Source: Lachnospiraceae bacterium
Lineage (GTDB): Bacteria; Bacillota; Clostridia; Lachnospirales; Lachnospiraceae
Reading direction: 5' to 3'
DNA length: 48,367 nucleotides
Assembly: GCA_021770755.1 (NCBI GenBank)
Contig: JAETQI010000034.1
Coordinates: 1 to 48,367 of the forward strand
Shown: positions 1 through 7,599 of the stretch, piece after piece
Layout of the letters: each line of letters starts with the position of its first letter
Position numbering within the stretch: position 1 is the stretch's first letter
Program-made: the position numbers and the translations under genes
Notes under the pieces: generated by a model
What the model saw: only the letters and a program-made list of their open reading frames with translations
What the model was told of the DNA's origin: nothing
Database searches by the model: none

Positions 1-222
1 GACGGACCGCTGGTGCACCTGTTGGCGACCAACGCCACGGCAGGGTAGCCAAGTCCGGCAGGGATAAACGCTGAAGGCATCTAAGCGTGAAGCCCCCCTC
101 AAGATGAGATATCCCCTGCAGAAGCGGATAAGACCCCTTGGAGACGACGAGGTAGATAGGGCATGGGTGTAAGTGCAGCAATGTACTGAGCTGAATGCTA
201 CTAATCGGTCGAAGGCTTATCC
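1..222 (+). rRNA. 23S rRNA, 3' end (partial)
   Basis: The window opens inside a large-subunit rRNA gene. The sequence carries the conserved 3' domain, including AAGCCCCCCTCAAGATGAGA near 90-110 and the closing CTACTAATCGGTCGAAGGCT near 199-218. The mature 3' end is placed at about 222 by analogy with other bacterial 23S genes and could be off by several bases. The 5' part lies outside the window. No 5S rRNA gene follows in the next 130 bases, where one is usually found. Confidence 0.95.
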
Positions 223-355
223 TGAACGGTATGGGAAGGCAGTGGGTAACATTGCGGGAATGTTGCATGAAAGCAGGTTTTGGAAGGAATGGCATATAGA
301 TATAAGATACATGGTTTTTGTGTTCGGTTTTGAGGGAATGATCCCGATAAGTTAT

Positions 356-429
356 GGCGAAGTAGCTCAGTTGGCTAGAGCACGCGGTTCATACCCGCGG
401 TGTCGAGGGTTCGAATCCCCCCTTCGCTA
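356..429 (+). tRNA. tRNA-Met (anticodon CAU)
   Basis: A full cloverleaf can be folded. The acceptor stem GGCGAAG (356-362) pairs with CTTCGCT (422-428), followed by discriminator A429. The anticodon stem CGCGG/CCGCG encloses loop TTCATAC, giving anticodon CAT, and the T-arm contains GGGTTCGAATCCCC. The anticodon stem lacks the three G:C pairs typical of initiator tRNA, so this is elongator tRNA-Met. A tRNA-Ile with a lysidine-modified CAU anticodon is a less likely alternative. The 3' CCA is not encoded, because TTT follows the discriminator. It lies 133 bases after the 23S end, probably in the same transcript. Confidence 0.93.
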
Positions 430-494
430 TTTCTGCATAGGTGTGAACAGCAACGATCGATCAATCTGATTCTATTCGATTTTACAAAAATTTA

Positions 495-523
495 TTGACT
501 TTATTCTGGAAAAGTGATAAAAT
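495..523 (+). promoter_or_regulatory. sigma-A promoter for the cold-shock gene
   Basis: TTGACT at 495-500 and TAAAAT at 518-523 are separated by exactly 17 bp. Transcription would begin near 530, giving a leader of about 117 nt before the cspA start codon. No better promoter is seen downstream of the hairpin at 551-594. The chemotaxis receptor promoter at 32605-32633 has identical hexamers and spacing. Confidence 0.75.
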
Positions 524-550
524 TTGAGAGTATTCAATTAGAACTATGAG

Positions 551-601
551 CTGACTTGTTCTGCAAATCATTCCTTTTGATGCAGACAAGTCAGTTTTTT
601 T
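551..601 (+). terminator. terminator-like hairpin in the cspA leader
   Basis: CTGACTTGTTCTGC (551-564) pairs with GCAGACAAGTCAG (582-594) with a single bulged base, and seven T residues follow (595-601). This is a textbook intrinsic terminator shape. It lies between the promoter at 495-523 and the cspA start at 647. It could end the rRNA-tRNA transcript, define a short RNA of about 70 nt, or act as an attenuator in the cspA leader. The sequence alone does not decide. Confidence 0.75.
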
Positions 602-646
602 AGGCGGATGTAGAGTACATAAATTTTTTTAATGGAGGTTCTAAAT

Positions 647-859
647 ATGAACAACGGAACAGTAAAGTGGTTTAATGCTCAGAAAGGCTATGGATTCATT
701 ACAAATGAAGGAACAGGAGAAGATGTATTTGTACATTTTTCCGCGATCATGTCTGATGGATACAAGACTCTTGAAGAAGGACAGAAGGTTACTTTCGATA
801 TTGAGCAGGATCCGAAGAACAGTTCTAAGCTGAGAGCTGCAAATGTCGTAATTGCATAA
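647..859 (+). CDS. cspA: cold-shock protein, CspA family
   Basis: This 70-residue protein is a single cold-shock domain that binds single-stranded RNA and DNA and acts as an RNA chaperone in the cytoplasm. The two nucleic-acid-binding motifs are visible: KGYGFI near residues 13-18 and VFVHFS near 27-32. The N-terminus NNGTVKWFN is typical of the family, and the length is normal. ATG 647 is preferred over the in-frame ATG at 632 because the GGAGG at 634-638 is then well spaced. The gene stands alone, with its own promoter at 495-523, a structured leader and a strong terminator at 885-922. The leader hairpin suggests post-transcriptional control, which is common for cold-shock genes. Family assignment is very secure; the choice among csp paralogue names is not. 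Confidence 0.97.
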   Translation: MNNGTVKWFNAQKGYGFITNEGTGEDVFVHFSAIMSDGYKTLEEGQKVTFDIEQDPKNSSKLRAANVVIA

Positions 860-884
860 TGACAGGCGTTTTACAGTGCAAGAT

Positions 885-922
885 AAAACCCCTCTGACAT
901 TTGATCGTGTCAGAGGGGTTTT
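885..922. terminator. bidirectional intrinsic terminator
   Basis: AAAACCCCTCTGACA (885-899) and TGTCAGAGGGGTTTT (908-922) form a perfect 15-bp inverted repeat around an 8-nt loop. It carries T-runs in both orientations and lies between the convergent cspA and dapL genes, so it can end both transcripts. Confidence 0.93.
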
Positions 923-923
923 A

Positions 924-2120
924 TTAGAATAATTTTTCAATCCGAGCCATCGCTTCGATCGTATTCTCGCGGTTGCCAAAAGAGGTGAGGCGGAAGAACC
1001 GCTGTCCGTTCCTGCCAAAGCCCGCACCGGGAGTTCCTACGACCTGTGCGTCGGTCAACAGGGCATCAAAGAAATCCCAGGAATCCATGTCGTTGGGACA
1101 TTTGAACCAGATATAGGGTGAGTTGACACCGCCAAAGTAACGGATATTTTTTCTGGAAAGGGCATCAGCGATGATCTTTGCATTTTGCTGATAATATCTT
1201 ATGTTTTCCATGCATTGCGCCATACCCTTGGCAGAGAATACGGCGGCTGCCCCTTTCTGTACGATGTAGGATACACCGTTGAATTTGGTGGTCTGCCGGC
1301 GATTCCACATCGCATTCAGGGACATCTCTTCGCCGGTGGAGGAGGGAAATTTCAGGTCTTTTGGCACGATCGTGTATCCGCATCGCGTTCCCGTGAAGCC
1401 TGCTGTCTTGGAGAGGGAGCAGAATTCGATGGCGCATTTTTTGGAGCCTTCGATGGCATAGATACTTCTGGGGAGGGTTTCGTCTGTTATAAAGCATTCG
1501 TATGCGGAGTCGTACAGGATAATGGCGTTGTTTTCGAGTGCATAGTCCACCCATTCCCGGAGCTGTGCTCTGTTGTACGCAGCGCCTGTCGGATTGTTCG
1601 GTGAGCAGATGTATATGATGTCGGCGTGAATGTTAGGATCCGGCATGGGCAGGAAATCATTCTCTTCATTGGCATCGATATAGGTGATGTTTCGCCCGTT
1701 CATGATGTTGGTATCCACATATACGGGATATACAGGATCGGGGATCAGGATCACGTTCTCCCTGTCGAATAGGTCGGTGATATTCCCGGTGTCACTTTTG
1801 GCGCCGTCGGACACGAATACTTCGTCGGCTTCGATCGATACATGGTGGCTGCTGTAGTAGTCGACGATGGCGCTGCGCAGAAAGTCGTATCCCTGTTCAG
1901 GACCGTAGCCTTTGAAAGTGTCGGCGCCTGCGAGGGCATCGACGCCTTCGTGAAGCTTTGTGATCATTTCGGAGCCGATGGGAAGGGTCACATCGCCGAT
2001 CCCAAGCCGGATTATCTTCTTGTCGGGATTTGCCATGGTGTAGGCGTTTACGCGGTGCGCAATCTCTGAAAAAAGGTAGTTTTGTTTCAGGTTCAGATAG
2101 TTTTCATTTAACTTTGGCAT
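924..2120 (-). CDS. dapL: LL-diaminopimelate aminotransferase
   Basis: This 398-residue fold-type I PLP aminotransferase converts tetrahydrodipicolinate directly to LL-diaminopimelate, supplying lysine and the peptidoglycan cross-bridge residue. The N-terminal LGIGDVTLPI segment is characteristic of DapL. CSPNNPTG is the conserved aminotransferase segment, and SLSKTAGFTGTR contains the PLP lysine at residue 238. The length is close to the usual 400-410. The start MPKLNEN at 2120 follows AAGGAGG at 2135-2129. The open frame continues upstream to 2402, but that part would cross the promoter. The gene is monocistronic, convergent with cspA and divergent from the acyltransferase. A strong promoter with an adjoining palindrome lies immediately upstream. 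Confidence 0.95.
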   Translation of the reverse strand: MPKLNENYLNLKQNYLFSEIAHRVNAYTMANPDKKIIRLGIGDVTLPIGSEMITKLHEGVDALAGADTFKGYGPEQGYDFLRSAIVDYYSSHHVSIEADEVFVSDGAKSDTGNITDLFDRENVILIPDPVYPVYVDTNIMNGRNITYIDANEENDFLPMPDPNIHADIIYICSPNNPTGAAYNRAQLREWVDYALENNAIILYDSAYECFITDETLPRSIYAIEGSKKCAIEFCSLSKTAGFTGTRCGYTIVPKDLKFPSSTGEEMSLNAMWNRRQTTKFNGVSYIVQKGAAAVFSAKGMAQCMENIRYYQQNAKIIADALSRKNIRYFGGVNSPYIWFKCPNDMDSWDFFDALLTDAQVVGTPGAGFGRNGQRFFRLTSFGNRENTIEAMARIEKLF

Positions 2121-2141
2121 GATAAAGACCTCCTTTATAGT

Positions 2142-2195
2142 TGTTCTAATTAGGAACACTATTGTAATCATAACTGTATTGCACGCATTTGTCAA
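2142..2195 (-). promoter_or_regulatory. dapL promoter with palindrome at the start site
   Basis: Reading the minus strand, TTGACA (2195-2190) and TATGAT (2172-2167) are 17 bp apart, close to a consensus sigma-A promoter. Just downstream, at the expected start of transcription, lies the inverted repeat TGTTC-n7-GAACA (2142-2158 on the plus strand). A palindrome at this position is typical of a repressor operator, but no regulator can be named. The leader is short, about 40 nt, so a lysine riboswitch is excluded. Confidence 0.75.
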
Positions 2196-2296
2196 TTCTG
2201 ACATGAAATATTGAAAAATGTTGCAGACTATGTTAAGTTTATGTGGAAGCCTTTCGCATTTTGTGCGCGAGGTTGTTGTAAAAGAGGAATTTGCAA

Positions 2297-3373
2297 ATGG
2301 AAAATAAGGGAGAAAGAGCGCTTCTGCCGGATCTGCTGAGAGGGTTTGCGATCGTTCTTGTGGTATTGGGACACTGTATACAGGAGGGAAGCGGGGAGGC
2401 ATACCGCGCGGGGCAGCAATATTTTGATGACAGGCTGTATCAGTTCATCTACAGTTTTCATATGCCGCTGTTTATGATGATCAGCGGGTATCTGGGCTGG
2501 AGGGGGATCGCAGGGGCAGACGGGAGAAGCGGGCGGATCAGGCTGCTGAAAAAAAGGGCGGCATCACTGCTGATACCAGTATTTGCGTGGACGGCTCTGG
2601 ACTATGCGAGGATATTGATCGTCAATGGTCTGCGGGGTGAACCACAGCCGGAGGCGCTGGTGTTCGTATATTTTTATAATGCGCTGAACAATCTTTGGTT
2701 TTTGTGGGCTGTGTGGTGGTGCTTTCTGGTGGTTCTGGTGATGCATCATTTTTTGAGAGACAGTATTGTGATCTATGTGCTTGGTTTCCTGGCGCTGTTT
2801 GTGATACCTGACGGATTGGGACTTGGCGCATATAAGTATATGCTGCCATATTTTCTGTTTGGATATTATGTGCATGACCACATCCAACGTACAGGCGGGA
2901 AGGCGGACGGCATGCCCAAGGCGTGGACCGTAGGGTTGTTGGGGCTTGTATTTGCCGGATTATTCTTATGTTATGACAGGGATTCCTTTATCTATCTGAC
3001 AGGATATAAGCTGATCGGAAAACCCATGGGAAGGCAACTGTGGATCGATCTGTACAGGCTGCTTGTCGGGTTTGCCGGAAGTTTATTTTTTGTGTTATTG
3101 TGGCAGTATATCGCAATATGCATCAGACGGATCAACGGGACTGGCAGGATAAAGATCAGATGCGGGGTGCTGCAGAAGCTCGGTGCGCACAGCATGGGAA
3201 TCTATATTTTGTCGGGGTATATACTGGTTTTTCTGATACATCGTCTTGATTTTATCGACCATCCGTCGTATGTGTGGAATATCTTTGAGGCGGCGGTGGT
3301 TCTTGCCATGTCGCTGTGCGGCACGATATTCCTTGGAAAAATTCCGGTTTTAAAGAGACTTGTGGGGAAATAA
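2297..3373 (+). CDS. acyltransferase 3 family membrane protein
   Basis: The 358-residue product begins with LLPDLLRGFAIVLVVLGHCI, the hallmark first helix of the acyltransferase 3 (OafA/fucose O-acetylase-like) family, with the conserved histidine in LGHC. Many hydrophobic segments follow, consistent with about ten membrane spans. The family transfers acyl groups, often acetyl, to extracytoplasmic sugars or peptidoglycan; the substrate here is unknown. ATG 2297 is preferred over TTG 2291 because AGAGGA at 2282-2287 is well spaced. It reads away from dapL and ends only 34 bases before the UPF0340 gene, so the two may be co-transcribed. Confidence 0.85.
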   Translation: MENKGERALLPDLLRGFAIVLVVLGHCIQEGSGEAYRAGQQYFDDRLYQFIYSFHMPLFMMISGYLGWRGIAGADGRSGRIRLLKKRAASLLIPVFAWTALDYARILIVNGLRGEPQPEALVFVYFYNALNNLWFLWAVWWCFLVVLVMHHFLRDSIVIYVLGFLALFVIPDGLGLGAYKYMLPYFLFGYYVHDHIQRTGGKADGMPKAWTVGLLGLVFAGLFLCYDRDSFIYLTGYKLIGKPMGRQLWIDLYRLLVGFAGSLFFVLLWQYIAICIRRINGTGRIKIRCGVLQKLGAHSMGIYILSGYILVFLIHRLDFIDHPSYVWNIFEAAVVLAMSLCGTIFLGKIPVLKRLVGK

Positions 3374-3407
3374 TAAGAATATAGAAAAAGAAAAGAAGGG
3401 CAGAACA

Positions 3408-3980
3408 ATGTGTGAATATGAAAAAGATAACTACGAAAAAGTGAAAAGCGATGCAAAAAGAGTGGTCGCAGAGTTTCTGGAGCAGGCTAAGCTTAGGAAG
3501 GGGGATCTGGTAGTGGTCGGCTGCTCCACAAGTGAGATCGCTGCGCATCATATCGGCTCCTACTCCAATGCAGCGCTCGGGGAGGCTGTGTTTACCGCGA
3601 TATATGAGGCGCTTAAGGGGGCCGGCATGGCGGTAGCCACACAGTGCTGCGAGCATCTCAACAGGGCGCTGATCATGACTGCACAGGATGCGGAACGCTT
3701 TGGGTATGAGGAGGTAAATGTAGTGCCGCAGCCCAAGGCGGGCGGTTCTTTCTCCACCGCGGCATGGAAGTACATGGAGCATCCGGTGGCGGTGGAACAT
3801 GTGCAGGCACATGCCGGGATCGACATCGGGGATACGCTGATCGGGATGCATTTAAGACCAGTGGCAGTGCCGGTGCGGATCGAACATCCGGTGATCGGGG
3901 GCGCGCACATCGTATGTGCCAGAACGCGGGCGAAATATATCGGCGGCGAGAGGGCGCACTACAATGAGGAATTAGAATAA
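3408..3980 (+). CDS. UPF0340 / DUF436 family protein (YwlG-like)
   Basis: This 190-residue soluble protein matches the TIGR01440/DUF436 (UPF0340) family as I remember it. Recognisable parts are LVVVGCSTSEIAAHHIG, the segment ending in QCCEHLNRAL, VNVVPQPKAGGS, and a C-terminal HPVIGGAHIVCARTRAKYIGG. The biochemical function of the family is not established. The length is typical. ATG 3408 follows AGAAGGG at 3394-3400; a longer frame opens at 3360 inside the previous gene without a good ribosome binding site. It probably forms a short operon with the acyltransferase. Confidence 0.85.
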   Translation: MCEYEKDNYEKVKSDAKRVVAEFLEQAKLRKGDLVVVGCSTSEIAAHHIGSYSNAALGEAVFTAIYEALKGAGMAVATQCCEHLNRALIMTAQDAERFGYEEVNVVPQPKAGGSFSTAAWKYMEHPVAVEHVQAHAGIDIGDTLIGMHLRPVAVPVRIEHPVIGGAHIVCARTRAKYIGGERAHYNEELE

Positions 3981-4027
3981 AGTTTGAATAAACTTATGAA
4001 AATGTCTTTTCTTAAGTAGTGGTTGTG

Positions 4028-4036
4028 TGTTATAAT
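4028..4036 (+). promoter_or_regulatory. extended -10 promoter of the deacetylase gene
   Basis: TGTTATAAT at 4028-4036 is a perfect TATAAT with the upstream TG of an extended -10 element. No convincing -35 hexamer lies 16-18 bp upstream, which fits an extended -10 promoter. Transcription would start near 4043, about 50 nt before the TTG start at 4093. Confidence 0.6.
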
Positions 4037-4092
4037 CGGTATGTCTATAATGAAATCAGCGGCTATATGTGGTATGAAAGGGTAATACGCAA

Positions 4093-5088
4093 TTGGAAGA
4101 TCATAATGAGGAAACAGAAGATAAGGATGAGGAGCTCTTAGATCCGGCAAAAAAAAAGAGCTTTATTGAGATTGTGGTTCCAGTGCTCACGCTGATGACG
4201 ATTGTTAACTGTGTTGTGATACTTGTGCTGGTGATGAATATCGGAAGGAAGGTAAACGGGCTGGAACAGCGGATGATACTGCTTCAGGACAACGCGGCGG
4301 CCAGTGTAGCTGCGGTGCAGGACAGTGAACTGCCGGAGACGTCCGAGGCTTTGGAGGTATCTGATATTGACGGCAATATCGTGGATGCGTCGGAGGCGGC
4401 AGATATTGTGGAGGCAGCGGCGCTCGAGGACACACACAAGTGGGCGGGCAGGGATGACAGCAGCGCCGGGATCAGGAGAGTGTACCTGACCTTCGATGAC
4501 GGTCCAAGCTCGAACACGGAAAGGATACTTGATATTCTTGACCAGTACGGTGTAAAAGCGACATTTTTTGTGGTGGGGAAGGAAGGCTATGCAGACCAGT
4601 ACCGGCGGATCGTGGATGACGGCCACACGCTGGCGATGCACTCCTACAGTCACAAATACAGTGAGATCTATGCGTCTCTGGACGCGTACAGGGAAGATCT
4701 GGCAAAGCTTCATGACTTCCTGTATGAGCTCACAGGAGAGGACTGCAATATCGTCCGGTTTCCCGGAGGCAGCAGCAACACGATCAGCCGTGTGGATATG
4801 TGGGAGCTGATCAACGATCTTAACAGGCAGAACATGATATACTTTGACTGGAATGTGTCAAGCGGCGATGCCACGGGCAGCAGGATCAGTGCTGACCAGA
4901 TCGCCAAGAATGTGCTTGACAGCATCGGACAGTTCAACAATGCAGTGGTTCTTTTTCATGATGCGGCGGGCAAGGATTCGACCGTTGACGCGCTGCCTGC
5001 GATCATCGAGAAGATACTGGAATCGGACAATACGGTATTGCTGCCGATCGTGGAGGACACAGTGAGAGTACAGCATTTACATGAGTAG
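4093..5088 (+). CDS. membrane-anchored polysaccharide deacetylase (NodB domain)
   Basis: The 331-residue product has a short cytoplasmic acidic N-terminus, one membrane span at about residues 25-48, an Ala/Glu-rich linker to about 120, and a NodB (carbohydrate esterase 4) domain. Metal and catalytic motifs are intact: TFDDGPS with Asp135-Asp136, HSYSH at 183-187, the RFPGGS segment, and a late LFHDA motif. Such enzymes remove N-acetyl groups from peptidoglycan or related glycans outside the membrane, which often confers lysozyme resistance. Translation begins at TTG 4093 with AAAGGG at 4077-4082. It has its own extended -10 promoter and is followed after 81 bases by the bactofilin gene. The natural glycan is inferred, not shown. 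Confidence 0.88.
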   Translation: MEDHNEETEDKDEELLDPAKKKSFIEIVVPVLTLMTIVNCVVILVLVMNIGRKVNGLEQRMILLQDNAAASVAAVQDSELPETSEALEVSDIDGNIVDASEAADIVEAAALEDTHKWAGRDDSSAGIRRVYLTFDDGPSSNTERILDILDQYGVKATFFVVGKEGYADQYRRIVDDGHTLAMHSYSHKYSEIYASLDAYREDLAKLHDFLYELTGEDCNIVRFPGGSSNTISRVDMWELINDLNRQNMIYFDWNVSSGDATGSRISADQIAKNVLDSIGQFNNAVVLFHDAAGKDSTVDALPAIIEKILESDNTVLLPIVEDTVRVQHLHE

Positions 5089-5169
5089 CCAGGAAATGCG
5101 GGCGACGGTTTTGATTGTAAAATTTGGCAGGATGCAAATATACAAAATAAAATTGGAGGATAATTTACT

Positions 5170-6126
5170 ATGGGTTTTTTTCAGGATTTCAAACAGGATT
5201 TATCACAGACAGTGAATGATCTGGAGACTGAGGATGCGGTAGGACTGAATCTTGGAGATGAGGGGGCGATGGCTTCGGAGGATCTGTTTGGTGAGGCGTC
5301 GGACACGGACTTTGCAGACCTTGAGGCGATGCTTGAGAAGGGAGTCGCTGCGCTGGGGGACGGCTTGCAGGAGGATTCCGTACAGGCAGATGTGGATGTG
5401 GCTGCGATGATGGATACGATGGACTATGCAGCACAGGAACCAGAGCCGGCAGCGGCTATGAACGATATGACAGGCGCCGCTGAGGCAGATATCAGCACAG
5501 AAATACCGGCAGTACAAGAAAATAATATAAGTGAGGCAGACGCAGAGATGGAACAATTATTAAACGAAATGGAACAGAATCTACAGGAGGCGGCTTATAT
5601 CGATGCGGCACCGGCAGCAGAGTCAGAAGCTGATTTTGATGCAAGTGTGGCAGCTTCCACAGATACGGCAGTGATCACAGCCGGCATGAACATCACCGGT
5701 GATGTGACGAGCAGCGGCAATATGGATCTGATCGGCAATATCACAGGCAATATTGAGATCAACGGCAAACTGAACGTGACAGGAAGCATCACGGGCAATT
5801 CGGCGGCAGCGGAGATCTATGCGGAATCCGCGCAGATCAACGGAGAGGTGAAGAGCAAGGGCAGCGTCAAGATCGGACAGAGTTCTGTTGTGATCGGCAA
5901 TATTTTTGCGACGAGCGCGGTGATCGCAGGTGCGGTGAAAGGCGATATCGATGTGCATGGACCTGTTATCCTCGACACATCGGCGATCGTGATGGGCAAT
6001 ATCAAATCAAAATCTGTACAGATCAACAACGGCGCGGTGATCGAGGGTATGTGTTCACAGTGCTATGCGGATGTCAGTCCTTCTGCTTTCTTCAGCGATG
6101 TGAAGAAAAACAGGAAGCAGTCATAG
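5170..6126 (+). CDS. bactofilin-like polymer-forming protein with long acidic N-terminus
   Basis: Residues 166-300 of this 318-residue protein form the glycine-spaced beta-helical repeat of bactofilins (DUF583): repeated units such as NITGDVTSSGNMDLIGNITG and later VIGNIFATSAVIAGAVKGDI. Bactofilins self-assemble into cytoskeletal filaments, often beside cell-wall enzymes. The first 165 residues are acidic and Ala/Glu/Asp-rich with no recognised fold, which is much longer than the tails of simple bactofilins. GGAGG at 5155-5159 precedes the ATG. The neighbours are a peptidoglycan deacetylase upstream and pyrH downstream (21-base gap), so it may head or precede the pyrH-polC transcript. A wall-related scaffold role is an inference. 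Confidence 0.85.
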   Translation: MGFFQDFKQDLSQTVNDLETEDAVGLNLGDEGAMASEDLFGEASDTDFADLEAMLEKGVAALGDGLQEDSVQADVDVAAMMDTMDYAAQEPEPAAAMNDMTGAAEADISTEIPAVQENNISEADAEMEQLLNEMEQNLQEAAYIDAAPAAESEADFDASVAASTDTAVITAGMNITGDVTSSGNMDLIGNITGNIEINGKLNVTGSITGNSAAAEIYAESAQINGEVKSKGSVKIGQSSVVIGNIFATSAVIAGAVKGDIDVHGPVILDTSAIVMGNIKSKSVQINNGAVIEGMCSQCYADVSPSAFFSDVKKNRKQS

Positions 6127-6147
6127 TGTATGGATGGGAGTCGGCAT

Positions 6148-6846
6148 ATGATGAAGAGAATATTGTTGAAGCTGAGTGGAGAGGCGCTTGCCGGGGATAA
6201 GAAGACAGGCTTTGATGAGCCGACGGTGACAGCGGTCGCAGGACAGGTAAAAGAGATCGTGGACGGCGGCGTGCAGGTTGGTATCGTGATCGGCGGCGGT
6301 AATTTCTGGCGCGGCAGGACGAGCGAGACGATCGACCGGACAAAGGCGGATCAGATCGGCATGCTTGCCACAGTCATGAACTGTATCTACGTGTCTGAGA
6401 TTTTCCGGTCTGTCGGTATGGGAACAGAGATATTCACCCCATTTGAGTGCGCGGCATTCACGGAGCTGTTTTCGAAGGACAGGGCTGTGGCGGCGCTCAC
6501 GGCGGGCAAGGTGGTATTTTTTGCCGGAGGTATCGGCCATCCGTATTTCTCGACAGATATGGGAACAGTTCTTCGGGCGATCGAGATCGAGGCGGATATG
6601 ATCCTGTCTGCGCGGGCAGTGGACGGTGTCTATGATTCTGATCCGAAGATCAACAAGGATGCGAAAAAATATGACACGATTCCGATCAGGGAAGTCGTTG
6701 ACAGGCAGCTTGGCGTGATGGATCTTGCAGCGGCAGTGCTCTGCATGGAAAATAAGATGCCGATGACGATATTTGGACTGAATGGGGAGAACAGTATCAT
6801 CAACACAGTGAAGGGAAACTCAAACGGCACGGTCATTACGGTCTGA
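6148..6846 (+). CDS. pyrH: uridylate kinase
   Basis: UMP kinase phosphorylates UMP to UDP with ATP in the cytoplasm. The 232-residue product has the amino-acid-kinase fold with LLKLSGEALAG at the N-terminus, GIVIGGGNFWRG for nucleotide binding, and the DGVYDSDPK segment near the C-terminus, all diagnostic of PyrH. ATG 6148 is chosen because GGGAG at 6136-6140 is 7 nt upstream; an in-frame ATG at 6130 would add six unconserved residues. It is followed by frr, the classic pyrH-frr pair, at the head of the uppS-cdsA-dxr-rseP-ispG-polC series. Confidence 0.97.
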   Translation: MMKRILLKLSGEALAGDKKTGFDEPTVTAVAGQVKEIVDGGVQVGIVIGGGNFWRGRTSETIDRTKADQIGMLATVMNCIYVSEIFRSVGMGTEIFTPFECAAFTELFSKDRAVAALTAGKVVFFAGGIGHPYFSTDMGTVLRAIEIEADMILSARAVDGVYDSDPKINKDAKKYDTIPIREVVDRQLGVMDLAAAVLCMENKMPMTIFGLNGENSIINTVKGNSNGTVITV

Positions 6847-6905
6847 CACGCAGCGTGCAGGCTGTTGTGTGAGGTTTTCACATGAAATCAAGGAGGACAT
6901 AGGAA

Positions 6906-7457
6906 ATGGATGCAAGAGTAAAAACATATGATGACAAAATGCAGAAAGCACTTGATTTTTTATTATCAGATTATCAGACAATACGGGCAGGGCGGGCGAA
7001 TCCGCATGTGCTTGACAAGATAAAGGTCGATTACTATGGGACGCCGACACCGATCCAGCAGGTTGGAAATGTCACGGTTCCGGAGGCGAGGATGATCCAG
7101 ATCGCACCGTGGGAGAAGAGTCTGATCAAGGCGATCGAGAAGGCGATCATGGCATCGGATGTCGGGATCACACCGAGCAATGACGGGGCAGTGATCCGTC
7201 TCGTATTTCCCGAGCTGACAGAGGAGCGCAGAAAAGAGCTTGTGAAGGATGTCAAGAAGAAGGGCGAGGAATGCAAGGTGGCGGTGCGCAACATCAGACG
7301 CGATGCGAACGATGCGTTCAAGAAGCTTGCCAAGACGGAAGTGTCAGAGGATGAGATCAAGGATCTGGAGGATGCTGTGCAGAAGCTGACAGACAAGTAT
7401 ATCAAAGATGTGGATAAGGCGATCGATGAGAAGTCCAAGGAGATTTTAAAGGTATAA
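6906..7457 (+). CDS. frr: ribosome recycling factor
   Basis: This 183-residue protein has the standard length for ribosome recycling factor, which with EF-G splits post-termination ribosomes. Recognisable signatures include RAGRANPHVLDKIKVDYYGT in the first third, QIAPWEKSLIKAIEKAI, and the charged helical C-terminus with VRNIRRDAND. AAGGAGG at 6891-6897 precedes ATG 6906. It lies 59 bases after pyrH and is followed by the hairpin repeat at 7511-7577, which separates it from uppS. Confidence 0.98.
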   Translation: MDARVKTYDDKMQKALDFLLSDYQTIRAGRANPHVLDKIKVDYYGTPTPIQQVGNVTVPEARMIQIAPWEKSLIKAIEKAIMASDVGITPSNDGAVIRLVFPELTEERRKELVKDVKKKGEECKVAVRNIRRDANDAFKKLAKTEVSEDEIKDLEDAVQKLTDKYIKDVDKAIDEKSKEILKV

Positions 7458-7510
7458 TAGGGAAATGAAGGCAGGGGGCGTGCACAAGGGATGTAGTGCC
7501 CCCTCTTTTA

Positions 7511-7577
7511 TGCACACGGGCACCCAGAGGAAGAATGTCAGCATGCGCTGACGGGTGCCCGGCGCACGAGTAGGGGA
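7511..7577 (+). repeat. dispersed hairpin repeat, copy 1 (module A plus half of module B)
   Basis: Outer arms CGGGCACCC (7517-7525) and GGGTGCCCG (7553-7561) enclose an inner hairpin GTCAGC (7537-7542) / GCTGAC (7547-7552) with a 4-nt loop. An 11-nt unpaired stretch lies only on the left side (7526-7536). The element continues into CGAGTAGGGGA (7566-7576), which is one arm of the second hairpin module found at 37567, 40838 and 46111. Closely related copies lie at 46055-46204. It sits between frr and uppS, in the uppS leader, without a T-run, so it is not a normal terminator. Confidence 0.85.
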
Positions 7578-7599
7578 GCAGAGGGAAAGGAGTTGTGTT

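Noticed and set aside
173-469. An open frame of 98 codons at the beginning of the window
   Set aside because: It runs through the 3' end of 23S rRNA and the whole tRNA-Met gene, so it is not a protein gene.
2121-2402. An N-terminal extension of dapL
   Set aside because: The frame is open, but it crosses the consensus promoter and the ribosome binding site, and the residues are not conserved in the family.
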